From Pontibacter fetidus (GTDB taxonomy: Bacteria; Bacteroidota; Bacteroidia; Cytophagales; Hymenobacteraceae): a DNA stretch of 64,000 bases. The DNA lies in NCBI RefSeq assembly GCF_010119545.1, contig NZ_JAAEAA010000003.1, positions 1 through 64,000 on the forward strand, written 5' to 3'. A model generated the notes under the pieces. That model did not search any database. It saw only the letters and a list, made by a program, of their open reading frames with translations, and had not been told where the DNA came from. How positions within the stretch are numbered: position 1 is the stretch's first letter; each line of letters starts with the position of its first letter. Shown in pieces: positions 51,755-60,156 of the stretch. Both the position numbers and the translations under genes were made by a program.

Positions 51755-53275
51755 TCACCCAAGATTATTTACCTGCATAATCTCTTCCAGGTATTCGCGG
51801 GAGTTGCTCAGGCGTGGTACTTTGTTTTGTCCGCCTAGTTTGCCTTTATCGCGGAGCCAGTTCATAAAAGTACCTTGTGGAGCAGCATGTACAATCGGGC
51901 CTTGCAGGGCAATATCGTTCTGGCGCTTAGCATCGTAATCAGAGTTTACTTCGCGCAGGGTTTCGTCGAGGAGATACGTGAATTGCTTCAGGTTATCCGG
52001 TGCTTTCTCAAATTCTATCAGCCATTCGTGTCCACCGCGCTTGCCGCTTCCCATATACACAGGCGCAGCAGTAAAGTTGGTGATGATAGCTCCTGTCGCT
52101 TCGCAGGCTTTGGTAATGGCGGCTTCGGCATTCTCAACTATAACTTCTTCTCCGAAGGCATTTATAAAGTGCTTGGTACGGCCTGATATCTTGATGCGGT
52201 AAGGACTGAGGCTGGTAAAACGGATTGTATCGCCGATTTTATAGCGCCATAGGCCGGCATTGGTAGAGATAACTATAGCGTAGTTCTTTCCTAATTCAAC
52301 CTGGTCCAGTGTCATCGTTTTGGGGTTTTCTTCCTCAAACTGGTCCATTGGTATAAACTCGTAGTATACGCCATAGTCCAGCATCAGCAGCATCTCATCT
52401 TCTGTTCCGGCCTGGTCCTGTATCCCGAAAAACCCTTCCGAAGCATTGTATACTTCCAGGTAATTCATTTTATCAGATGGGATAATCTCTTTAAATAACT
52501 GACGGTACGGGCCAAAGGCAACAGCTCCATGCGTAAAGAGCTCCAGGTTAGGCCATACTTCCAGGATATTATTTTTGCCGGTAACTTCCAGAATACGTTT
52601 TAAAAGTACGTAGGTCCAGGTGGGTACGCCGCTCATGCTGGTCACATTTTCGGGCACGGTTACCTCCACCATCTTCTCTATTTTCTCTTCCCACTTATCC
52701 ATCAGGGCTATTTTAAGCGGAGGCGTACGAATGGCCTCGGCCCAGATAGGCAGGTTCTGCATGATAACTGCAGAAACGTCGCCGCAATTTATCTTGGAGT
52801 TTATTTCGCTTGGGCGATGACTGCCACCTATACTCAGTCCTTTACCGGTAAACAGCTTGGTTTCAGGGTACAGGTTCACATAGATAGACAACATATCCTT
52901 CCCGCCCTTGTAGTGACAATCTTCCAGCGACTCCGGGCTTACAGGTATAAATTTGCTGCGGGCATTGGTAGTACCAGATGATTTAGCAAACCACTCAACT
53001 TTACTTGGCCACAGCAGGTTTTGCTCCCCCATCATTACGCGCTCAATGTACGGGTATAGTTCCTCGTAGGTAGTAACCGGCACACGCTCCTGAAACTCAC
53101 GCACCGACAGCTCATCGCTATAGCCATACTTTTTACCCCATTCTGTCCCTTTTGCGGTATTGATCAGGTTCTGAAACAGCTCGTTCTGTACCTCATGCGG
53201 GTACTTCCGAAACAGATCAATGTCATGGATCCGCTTCTTCATTACCCAGGTAACTATAGAGTTAATTATTTCCAA
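51755..53275 (-). CDS. GH3 auxin-responsive promoter family protein (acyl-adenylating)
   Basis: 506 aa. GH3 fold: VKWFAKSSGTTNARSKFIPVSPESL (ATP P-loop form SSGTTN), then LEVYNASEGFFGIQD with YNASEG, LWRYKIGDTIRFTSLSPYRIKISGRTKHFINAFGEEVI in the C-terminal part. The plant enzymes join amino acids to jasmonate or auxin; bacterial copies are common in Bacteroidota and probably join some carboxylic acid to an amine. Substrate unknown. Uniform with the surrounding core genes. Confidence 0.9.
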   Translation of the reverse strand: MEIINSIVTWVMKKRIHDIDLFRKYPHEVQNELFQNLINTAKGTEWGKKYGYSDELSVREFQERVPVTTYEELYPYIERVMMGEQNLLWPSKVEWFAKSSGTTNARSKFIPVSPESLEDCHYKGGKDMLSIYVNLYPETKLFTGKGLSIGGSHRPSEINSKINCGDVSAVIMQNLPIWAEAIRTPPLKIALMDKWEEKIEKMVEVTVPENVTSMSGVPTWTYVLLKRILEVTGKNNILEVWPNLELFTHGAVAFGPYRQLFKEIIPSDKMNYLEVYNASEGFFGIQDQAGTEDEMLLMLDYGVYYEFIPMDQFEEENPKTMTLDQVELGKNYAIVISTNAGLWRYKIGDTIRFTSLSPYRIKISGRTKHFINAFGEEVIVENAEAAITKACEATGAIITNFTAAPVYMGSGKRGGHEWLIEFEKAPDNLKQFTYLLDETLREVNSDYDAKRQNDIALQGPIVHAAPQGTFMNWLRDKGKLGGQNKVPRLSNSREYLEEIMQVNNLG

Positions 53276-53302
53276 GTTAATTGGTGGCTAAATTGTTGAT
53301 GG

Positions 53303-53683
53303 TTAAATTGTTAAATTGTTATTTGTCCACTTAACAAGGCTATTGATTGCTATTGGTAGCTTTTTCAATTCGCCAAGGATATGGTTGTACTGCTCTTCAT
53401 TAATCAACTTACGTGCTCTTGCCTTCTAGGTCCAGTTAAATGACTCGTACATGGACCCTTGCGCATAACGGTAAAACTTAATTTTATCTTTCTTACCGTA
53501 TCTACCGAAACCCTCAGCAATATTAGCTGATACGCTATCTATCGCTGTTATATACTGCTCTCCTACTGTATTCTGCGCAAAACGGCTCCAGTTCATTACA
53601 TTATCCCAGATATAGTTGCTCAGAGCATAGCTTATTCTGTAGGCTTCTATGTCATTTAATTTGAGATATCTTTTCTCTTCCAT
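53303..53683 (-). pseudogene. Four-helix-bundle protein (23S rRNA IVP family) with in-frame TAG
   Basis: The start (MEEKRYLKLNDIEAYRISYALSNYIWDNVMNW) and QYITAIDSVSANIAEGFGRYGKKDKIKFYRYAQGSMYESFNW match the four-helix-bundle proteins common in Bacteroidota, including the conserved NIAEGFGR. Translation stops at TAG (53426-53428) after codon 85. The frame resumes at once as KARARKLINEEQYNHILGELKKLPIAINSLVKW to TAA at 53303, restoring the usual length (about 126 aa) and fourth helix. So one base change has broken the gene. Between GH3 and lptB. Function of the family is unknown. Confidence 0.8.
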
Positions 53684-53726
53684 TTATCTCTTATCAAACA
53701 ACAATTTAACCATTTAACAATTAAAC

Positions 53727-54458
53727 CTAAATCTTACGCTTAAGCTCAAAGTGCTTACCTAAGTATACACGGCGTACCTGTTCGTCGGCGGCCAGTTCTT
53801 CAGCAGTTCCTGACTTCAGAATTTTACCTTCGAAAAGAAGATAGGCCCGGTCAGTGATAGAAAGGGTCTCGTTTACGTTGTGGTCTGTGATAAGGATACC
53901 GATGTTTTTGCTCTTCAGCTTGGCAACTATACTTTGTATCTCTTCCACGGCAATGGGGTCTACACCGGCAAAAGGCTCATCCAGCAACACAAAGCTGGGG
54001 TCTACGGCAAGGGCACGGGCAATTTCGGTACGGCGGCGCTCACCACCGGATAGTACTACACCTTTGTTTTTGCGCACGTGGGTCAGCGAGAATTCCTCCA
54101 ACAGCTCTTCTACCTTCTGGCGTTGCTCCTCCTTGGTTTTATTAGTCATCTCTAGCACCGCCATAATGTTTTCTTCCACGGTCAGCTGCCTGAAAACAGA
54201 TGCTTCCTGGGCCAGGTAACCAACCCCACGCTTGGCACGCTGGTACATAGGCATAGCTGTAATGTCTTCAGTGTCCAGAAATATTTTACCGGAATTAGGC
54301 TTTACCAACCCCACAATCATATAGAAAGAGGTTGTTTTACCGGCTCCGTTTGGTCCGAGCAACCCTACTATTTCTCCCTGGTTCACTTCTACGCTCACGT
54401 CGTTTACTACATGGCGCGATTTATATTTCTTAAATAAGTGCTCAGCTCTAAGTATCAT
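53727..54458 (-). CDS. lptB: LPS export ABC transporter ATP-binding protein
   Basis: 243 aa. Walker [21 protein letters not shown]-loop [18 protein letters not shown], signature [17 protein letters not shown], Walker [22 protein letters not shown]-loop [12 protein letters not shown]. This matches LptB, which with LptFG drives LPS from the inner membrane to the LptC/A bridge. lptC itself lies about 9.4 kb away at the right edge of the window. Single gene here. Confidence 0.93.
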   Translation of the reverse strand: MILRAEHLFKKYKSRHVVNDVSVEVNQGEIVGLLGPNGAGKTTSFYMIVGLVKPNSGKIFLDTEDITAMPMYQRAKRGVGYLAQEASVFRQLTVEENIMAVLEMTNKTKEEQRQKVEELLEEFSLTHVRKNKGVVLSGGERRRTEIARALAVDPSFVLLDEPFAGVDPIAVEEIQSIVAKLKSKNIGILITDHNVNETLSITDRAYLLFEGKILKSGTAEELAADEQVRRVYLGKHFELKRKI

Positions 54459-54650
54459 CTGGCTAAGTTACGGATTATCATATCATACTGCAATGCTGCA
54501 ACTTTTAGCTATCGTAATGGTGTTGCAGAGGCTAGCTCCTGCTTTTGTACAATTTAACTTTTATAACAATCTTTATAAAAGTTACTGTATCAGCTTGTAT
54601 GTCAGCAGTTAGTTATTTAAATTAAAATACTTTTAGCCAAATGCCTTTTT

Positions 54651-55472
54651 ATGACGCTTTCTTTACTCCTATCATTAAGCAAACATGCTGCGCTTACCGG
54701 CTTGCTTTGGGTTTCATCCCTGGCAAGTTATAATACTGCTGTTGCAGAAAATATTGTTTCTGAAACTATAGATAACGGTGGCGAAACTAATACTACCAAC
54801 AACGCTACACTCAAAGGTATTGATGTATCGAGGTGGCAAAAAGAAGTAGATTGGCTGCAGGTAAAAGATGCGGGTGTAACGTTTGCCTTCGTAAAAGCTA
54901 CCCAGGGCGATTTCAGGTTAGATCCTTTTTTTGCGCGTAACTGGGAAGAAACTAAACGCCATGGCATAAAGCGTGGTGCGTATCATTTCTTTAAGCCCGA
55001 GGCTCCGATACAGGACCAGATCAATTTGTTTACCAGCACTGTAACTTTAGCTCCCGGCGACCTGCCCCCTGTGCTGGATGTTGAGATTGCTGACCCAAAG
55101 ATGAGCGGCGAGCAGCTACGTGCCAATATTAAAACCTGGCTCGAAGCTGTTACCAAGCATTACGGCGCCAAGCCTATCATCTATACCAGCCAGAACTACT
55201 ATCGCCGCTGGTTACAGGGTCATTTTACAGAATATCATTTCTGGATTGCGCGTTACAGCCCTGTGCAACCGGAAGTGCACCACACCGATAGCTGGATGTT
55301 CTGGCAGTACACTGACCGTGGTTCGGTATCTGGTATAAACTCGGCAGTAGATATTAACTTTTTTGCCGGCGACATGGATAAATTATCGGAGCTTTGCCTG
55401 CCGGAGGTAACGATAGCAAGTGAGCAGGTTAGCCCGTTACAGCAGCTAAAGCATAGATTTCCACAGCCATAA
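54651..55472 (+). CDS. Secreted GH25 muramidase (lysozyme)
   Basis: 273 aa. Signal/anchor (LSLLLSLSKHAALTGLLWVSSLASY), then the GH25 domain: LKGIDVSRWQKEVDWLQVKDAGVTFAFVKATQGDFRLDPFF, KRGAYHFFKPEAPIQDQINLF, PPVLDVEIAD (catalytic Asp/Glu of the DxE motif), KPIIYTSQNYYRRWL, FWIARYSPVQPEVHHTDSWMFWQYTDRGSVSGINSAVDINFF. Cuts the beta-1,4 link between MurNAc and GlcNAc in peptidoglycan. Not phage-linked here; probably for cell-wall turnover or feeding. Confidence 0.93.
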   Translation: MTLSLLLSLSKHAALTGLLWVSSLASYNTAVAENIVSETIDNGGETNTTNNATLKGIDVSRWQKEVDWLQVKDAGVTFAFVKATQGDFRLDPFFARNWEETKRHGIKRGAYHFFKPEAPIQDQINLFTSTVTLAPGDLPPVLDVEIADPKMSGEQLRANIKTWLEAVTKHYGAKPIIYTSQNYYRRWLQGHFTEYHFWIARYSPVQPEVHHTDSWMFWQYTDRGSVSGINSAVDINFFAGDMDKLSELCLPEVTIASEQVSPLQQLKHRFPQP

Positions 55473-55495
55473 CTAGAGCAACTATAGCATTTCAG

Positions 55496-55526
55496 AAGCA
55501 GCCTTTACCCCAAGTACAGGCTGCTT
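55496..55526. terminator. Two-way terminator (GH25 / recJ)
   Basis: Perfect 9-bp stem AAGCAGCCT/AGGCTGCTT, followed by TTTTTTATTT on the plus strand, between convergent genes. Confidence 0.85.
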
Positions 55527-55529
55527 TTT

Positions 55530-57236
55530 TTATTTAAAGCGGATATCTTTGATAGAAAGCTGGGTGGTGATGTTGCCCCTATAGTTGTTCTCTTCTATGG
55601 TATAGCAAACATCAAACGGAATACCTTTGGAGATGTGGTGGTAATAATCGCCGAAACCAAAAGCAATGGCATCGAAGGAAGTATAGCCATCCTGGGTCAG
55701 GCGAAGTTTTAGGTGTGTATCGCCCACTACGCGCAGGTTACCAGTATCGTACACACACTCCGATACAAACACAGGGCGCATGTTACCTGGCCCAAACGGC
55801 TCCATCTGTTTTATGATCCCAAAAAAGTTACGGGTTATCTGGCTGAAATTGATCAGCGTGTCTATTTCGATCTGGGGGGTTTGCTGCTCTTCGGTGATAG
55901 CATTCGATACAAAGTGCTCAAAGCGCTCTCTAAAGGCCGGAATATTCTCTATTGGTAAAGTTAAGCCTGCTGCATACATGTGCCCACCATACTGATCTAA
56001 CAAATCAGAGCAGCTCTCTATGGCGCTATGCACATTAAAGCCATGCACCGAGCGCGCCGAGCCCGAAGCTTTACCGTTGGAATGGGTAAGTATAATGGTT
56101 GGCCTATAGTATTTCTCGATGCAACGTGAGGCCACAATCCCGATCACGCCTTTATGCCAGTTCTCTTTGTATAAAACAGTTGACTTTGCATTCCGCAGAA
56201 AATCATCCTCCTCTATCATCTGAAGGGCTTCTTTGGTAATGTTGCTGTCTTTGCTTCGCCGCTCCTTGTTAGACTCGTTAATGATATCGGCCATTTTAAA
56301 GGCTTCATCTTTTGTCTGGGCCAACAGCATGCGCACCGAGTTCTTGGCATCGCCCATACGCCCTGCGGCATTTATACGCGGCGAAAACCCGAAAACTATA
56401 CTTGTGATATCCATTTCGCCGGTTATTGCTGCAAGCTCTTTTAAGGCATCCAGACCAGGGCGGGTTGGTTGTGGCCCGTTCAGTAATTGTAACCCGAAGT
56501 AAGCCAATATCCTGTTTTCACCGGTAATAGGTACTATATCGGCAGCTATACTTACAACTACTAAATCAAGGAAGTTAAAAAGCTCTTCCAGCTCTACGCC
56601 GTTTTGCAAACAGAAAGCTTGCAGCAGTTTAAAACCAACTCCGCACCCCGACAGCTCTTTGTAAGGATATGGGCAATCTATTTGTTTTGGGTCCAGTACG
56701 GCTACTGCCTGTGGTATATCGTTGTCAGGCAAGTGGTGATCGCAGATAATAAAATCAATTCCGAAGCTAGCTGCATAGGCCACTTTATCCGCAGATTTAA
56801 TTCCACAGTCCAGGCTAATGATCAACCCGAAACCATGTTCTGCGGCGTACTCTATTCCTGCCGTCGAAACGCCGTAGCCTTCTTTATATCTGTCCGGGAT
56901 GTAAAATTCTATCTGGTGAGTATAGTGGCGCAGAAAACCATACATCAACGCTACCGAAGTGGTGCCATCTACATCGTAATCACCATAAACCAGTATTTTT
57001 TCGGAACGGTGCAGGGCTTCTGTCAGGCGGTTAACGGCACGGTGCATGTCCTTCATCAGGAACGGGTCGTGCAGGTCGGCAATGGATGGGCGGAAAAAAG
57101 CTTTTGCTTCCTCAAACGTACAGATGTCGCGCTGACAAAGTATACCTGCAATTGTGGGGCTCACCTTCAGGCTCTCGGCCAGGTTCTTAACGATCTCTTC
57201 GGATGCTTGCTGCTTGTATACCCACCTTTTCTCCAT
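55530..57236 (-). CDS. recJ: Single-stranded-DNA-specific exonuclease RecJ
   Basis: 568 aa. DHH family: motif I ILVYGDYDVDGTTSVALMYGFL, motif III DHH in FIICDHHLPDND, motif IV ADIVPITGENRILAYFGL; the DHHA1 part with GFSPRINAAGRMGDA, KGVIGIVASRCIEKYYRPTIILTHSNGKASGSARSVHGFNVH and GGHMYAAGLTL; then an OB-fold C-terminus ending FDVCYTIEENNYRGNITTQLSIKDIRFK. 5'-to-3' ssDNA exonuclease in recombination and mismatch repair. Intact. Confidence 0.95.
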   Translation of the reverse strand: MEKRWVYKQQASEEIVKNLAESLKVSPTIAGILCQRDICTFEEAKAFFRPSIADLHDPFLMKDMHRAVNRLTEALHRSEKILVYGDYDVDGTTSVALMYGFLRHYTHQIEFYIPDRYKEGYGVSTAGIEYAAEHGFGLIISLDCGIKSADKVAYAASFGIDFIICDHHLPDNDIPQAVAVLDPKQIDCPYPYKELSGCGVGFKLLQAFCLQNGVELEELFNFLDLVVVSIAADIVPITGENRILAYFGLQLLNGPQPTRPGLDALKELAAITGEMDITSIVFGFSPRINAAGRMGDAKNSVRMLLAQTKDEAFKMADIINESNKERRSKDSNITKEALQMIEEDDFLRNAKSTVLYKENWHKGVIGIVASRCIEKYYRPTIILTHSNGKASGSARSVHGFNVHSAIESCSDLLDQYGGHMYAAGLTLPIENIPAFRERFEHFVSNAITEEQQTPQIEIDTLINFSQITRNFFGIIKQMEPFGPGNMRPVFVSECVYDTGNLRVVGDTHLKLRLTQDGYTSFDAIAFGFGDYYHHISKGIPFDVCYTIEENNYRGNITTQLSIKDIRFK

Positions 57237-57371
57237 AATGCTTCTCGGCCTTGCTATCAGTTCAGGCGTAAAGGTAACTAATTTAAACAGGTTTTAGTTT
57301 TTGCCACACCAACACTTTGAATAGGTTAGCCCGAAATTCTATACATTTGTATCAGTACAACAGCCATTGTA

Positions 57372-57482
57372 GTGAAACGATTCAGAGATTTATTTCATAA
57401 GTATAAAGACTATTCTCTTGACCTGGTCATGTATGGGTTCTTCCTTCTTTTTATACTTATTCTTTTTATTTTCTTTAGTTAA
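57372..57482 (+). CDS. Tiny membrane protein (36 aa)
   Basis: GTG start at 57372, TAA at 57480-57482. Sequence: a basic start, then FRDLFHKYKDYSLDLVMYG and one strong hydrophobic helix FFLLFILILFIFFS. I recall very similar short proteins (KYKDYxLDLVMYG plus a helix) in other Bacteroidota, so it is probably a real conserved small gene. It is divergent from recJ. Function unknown. Confidence 0.55.
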   Translation: MKRFRDLFHKYKDYSLDLVMYGFFLLFILILFIFFS

Positions 57483-58074
57483 GAATTGCCAGACCTTGCA
57501 ATATGTACAGCTTCTGCTAACGTCTATTGCTATAGTACCTCTTTGTCATCCCGAGAACAGCCGAGGAATCTTATGTGTCCTATAGCTAAAGTCTAGAGTT
57601 CTTACTTTGTCATTTCGAGCGTAGTCGAGAAATCTATCTCAGCATATAGTTCCTGTTTTCTGAAACTTTAACCAAGCCATCCTTTCAAATCTCCTTCATT
57701 CCTGGGAGCTTTACTGACCTATCGTTTCAATTATACTTTGGCTCCCTCACGGCCGGGAGGCCCCGTCTTTGGGCATCGCGCTGCTGCCTTCTTGCTATCC
57801 TCGTTCCTCGGATTGCCTGCGGCACCGCAACAAGTCAAAGGCGCTCAACCCAAAGACTGATATCTTTCTACTATTCACCACTAACTATAGTTTGAACTTG
57901 CTTGCTTCGAAATTGATCGTGGTAATAATTTCGTAGGGACAGGTCGCGACCTGTCCGCTTCAAAGGCTGTAACTATAGAACTATAGCATCAACTATAACA
58001 AAGGTAGAAACTCCCTCTCCTGTTAGGAGAGGGCTGGGGTGAGGTAAAACAATAACTATAAAACTATAGCTTCA
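57483..58074. repeat. Repeat-rich non-coding spacer
   Basis: No gene. It holds REP-like units (GTCATCCCGAG..GAGGAATCT near 57545-57571 and GTCATTTCGAG..GAGAAATCT near 57609-57635), the 265-bp repeat copy B, and the module CCCTCTCC..GGAGAGGGCTGGGGTGAGG near 58011-58046. These are the same modules as at 5.9-6.9 kb, in reverse order and strand. Confidence 0.75.
57691..57956 (-). repeat. Interspersed intergenic repeat, copy B
   Basis: Inverted relative to copy A (6493-6757). On the minus strand it starts with the same 20-bp palindrome and then shares CAGTCTTTGGGTTGAGCGCC, GAGGAACGAG, GCGCGATGCC, AAGACGGGGCCTCCCGGCC, AACGATAGG and AGCTCCCAGG. Between the shared blocks the sequence has drifted. 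Confidence 0.8.
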
Positions 58075-59889
58075 TTAATTAACGGCATCTCCTCGCAATT
58101 TCCGGAAACGTTTACGGGCTTCGGCTACGAAAATGCTACCCTGGTGCTTTGCCAAAAGGTCGTTGTATAATTGTTGTGCTTTGGTGGTGTCTTTCAGGTT
58201 CTCTTCGTAAATGTAGGCCATCTTAAACAGGGCATCGTCGCTTAAAATGTCGTATTGCAGATTACCAACTATGTGCTGCAAACTGGCAACTGCTTCCGTA
58301 AAATTACCCATCCGCTCCTGTATGCTGGCTTTCTGAAAGTATATCTCATCTGTTAAACTATGGCCGGGATATTTTTTCAGCATGGCATCTAAACTGGTGA
58401 GGGCTTGCTGCAGCTTATTCTGGAACACAAGCAATTCTATGGCAGCATATTCTTCCATAGCTGTTGTAGAGGTGTCCAAGCCGGTATTGTCGGTTATGAG
58501 CAGGCTAAGATCCATGGCATCGTTGGCAATTTCGCGGCTGGTGGCCAGTTTCAGGATGTCCAGGTGGGCTTGTGCCAGTTCAAAATCTCCTTTAAAGTAA
58601 CTGAGCCTGGCATTGCGCAACTTAGCATCGTAGCCTATCGGGGTATCTTTATGCGATTTCTCTACTTGTGCATAGAGCAGCGTTGCTTCCCATGGTTCTC
58701 CTTTAAGCAAATAGATGTCTCCTAAGGTTAGTTTACTCTCGGCTACCAGGTTGGCGTTGGCTCGCGGCATGGCAATGGCTTCCTGCAACAGTTCTATGGC
58801 TTTATCTTTATCATCCAGGTGAAAAGCATATAGGTTAGCCATGTGTTGCAACACTTCTACGGTAGCGGCGTTACGACCAACTTCTGTCAGCAGGGCATCA
58901 TAGTCTGCAATCAGGGCACGTATCTTTTCTTTATCAACCGGAAACGTATTTTGCACCTGCTCTTCGCGGGCATTTATCAGGCGCTGCCGTGCTACCAAAT
59001 AATATGGCCCCGACGGGTACTCTGTAACAATGTACTCAAATGCTTCGATAGCGCTTTTATAGTCTTTGTTTTTGGCACTTATCATTCCGAGCTCCATTAC
59101 CCGGGCTCCCCCGCTGCGGGTGCGTTTGTCTACAGCCCGCGCCTGCATCAGTGCTCCATAAAAGTCCAGTCGCTGCACATATAACCAGATCAGCAGTTCG
59201 TTGTAGGATACTTTATCCGGGTATTGCTGCACGCGCATAATCAGCTCTTTCTCAAGCGCATCCAAGGCTTTATCATCCCGAAGACTGTTCTGTAGCATGT
59301 TTTGCACATAGCCTATCTCCCCTTCATTCTCCTGCAGCAGGTTCAGCACTTCGGGTATCAGGGCCGTATTTTTTTGGCGATAAGTATAAAGGGCTATCAG
59401 GGCGCGGTTATTTTCGATCGGGTTTTTGGTAAGCTCACGGCTACGCAGATAGGCTTTTTCGGCATAATCGTATAGTTCGTTCTGGATAAAAGCACTGGCC
59501 ACACCTATAGTTGCTTCCGCAGGCATTTGCTGAATGATCTTATTAAACTGCTTTTCTGCGGCTGCTTTGTTTCCCTCGGCCTGGTAAACAATTCCTAAAT
59601 CTACTTCAAAGTTATAGTTGCCCGGGTTTTGTTTTATACTTCGCTTTACCAGCTTTTCGGCATCTTTATAGTTTCGGAGAGCAAGCAGCGTTTTCAGGTA
59701 ATCGGGGTAAGTAAGCGAGAACAGGCGTTTGTCGTTTATCAGCTTTTCGTAAAGTGCTTCGGCTTTCTGGTATTCTCCTTTACTGAAATATTCGCGGGCA
59801 AGCTCTAACTCCTGCGTTTGTGCCTGTGCTATAGTTGTAACTATAGTTAAGCAGAGTATCAGCAGGTATATTTTTTTGAATGGGGCCAT
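58075..59889 (-). CDS. Exported tetratricopeptide-repeat protein
   Basis: About 604 aa from ATG 59889, which gives MAPFKKIYLLILCLTIVTTIAQAQ, a good signal peptide; the longer frame to 59994 would hide it. TPR repeats through the whole length: AREYFSKGEYQKAEALYEKLI, FEVDLGIVYQAEGNKAAAEKQFNKII, DYKSAIEAFEYIVTEYPSG, AELLQEAI-type, ALTSLDAMLKKYPGHS, NFTEAVASLQHIVGN, AQQLYNDLLAKHQGS. Periplasmic scaffold of unknown complex. Single gene upstream-adjacent to the PpiD-type gene in the same direction. Confidence 0.85.
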   Translation of the reverse strand: MAPFKKIYLLILCLTIVTTIAQAQTQELELAREYFSKGEYQKAEALYEKLINDKRLFSLTYPDYLKTLLALRNYKDAEKLVKRSIKQNPGNYNFEVDLGIVYQAEGNKAAAEKQFNKIIQQMPAEATIGVASAFIQNELYDYAEKAYLRSRELTKNPIENNRALIALYTYRQKNTALIPEVLNLLQENEGEIGYVQNMLQNSLRDDKALDALEKELIMRVQQYPDKVSYNELLIWLYVQRLDFYGALMQARAVDKRTRSGGARVMELGMISAKNKDYKSAIEAFEYIVTEYPSGPYYLVARQRLINAREEQVQNTFPVDKEKIRALIADYDALLTEVGRNAATVEVLQHMANLYAFHLDDKDKAIELLQEAIAMPRANANLVAESKLTLGDIYLLKGEPWEATLLYAQVEKSHKDTPIGYDAKLRNARLSYFKGDFELAQAHLDILKLATSREIANDAMDLSLLITDNTGLDTSTTAMEEYAAIELLVFQNKLQQALTSLDAMLKKYPGHSLTDEIYFQKASIQERMGNFTEAVASLQHIVGNLQYDILSDDALFKMAYIYEENLKDTTKAQQLYNDLLAKHQGSIFVAEARKRFRKLRGDAVN

Positions 59890-60105
59890 GGGTTTACCTA
59901 AAACGAGAATCTGCCTGAATTTGATATAGAAGCTTTTTGTGTTTCTATTACTGAAGTTAACTATAGTTGATACCACGCCCGCTCTCAGGAACACATTTCA
60001 AAAGCAAGTATAACCGCGACTGGAAAATGCTGCACAGGTTTATAGTTACCTACAGGCATCTACAACTATAAGTTATCATTTATAAACATGCAATCCTATA
60101 AAAAC

Positions 60106-60137
60106 AAAAGAGCCACTCTGTGGGGAGTGGCTCTTTT
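60106..60137 (-). terminator. Terminator of the PpiD-type gene
   Basis: Perfect 13-bp stem AAAAGAGCCACTC/GAGTGGCTCTTTT, 20 bp after the stop at 60157. Confidence 0.88.
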
Positions 60138-60156
60138 TATACTTCTGTACCGGGGC

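Noticed and set aside
53303-53683. TAG read as a sense codon (stop recoding)
   Set aside because: Other genes in the window do not need TAG readthrough; a point mutation or read error is simpler.
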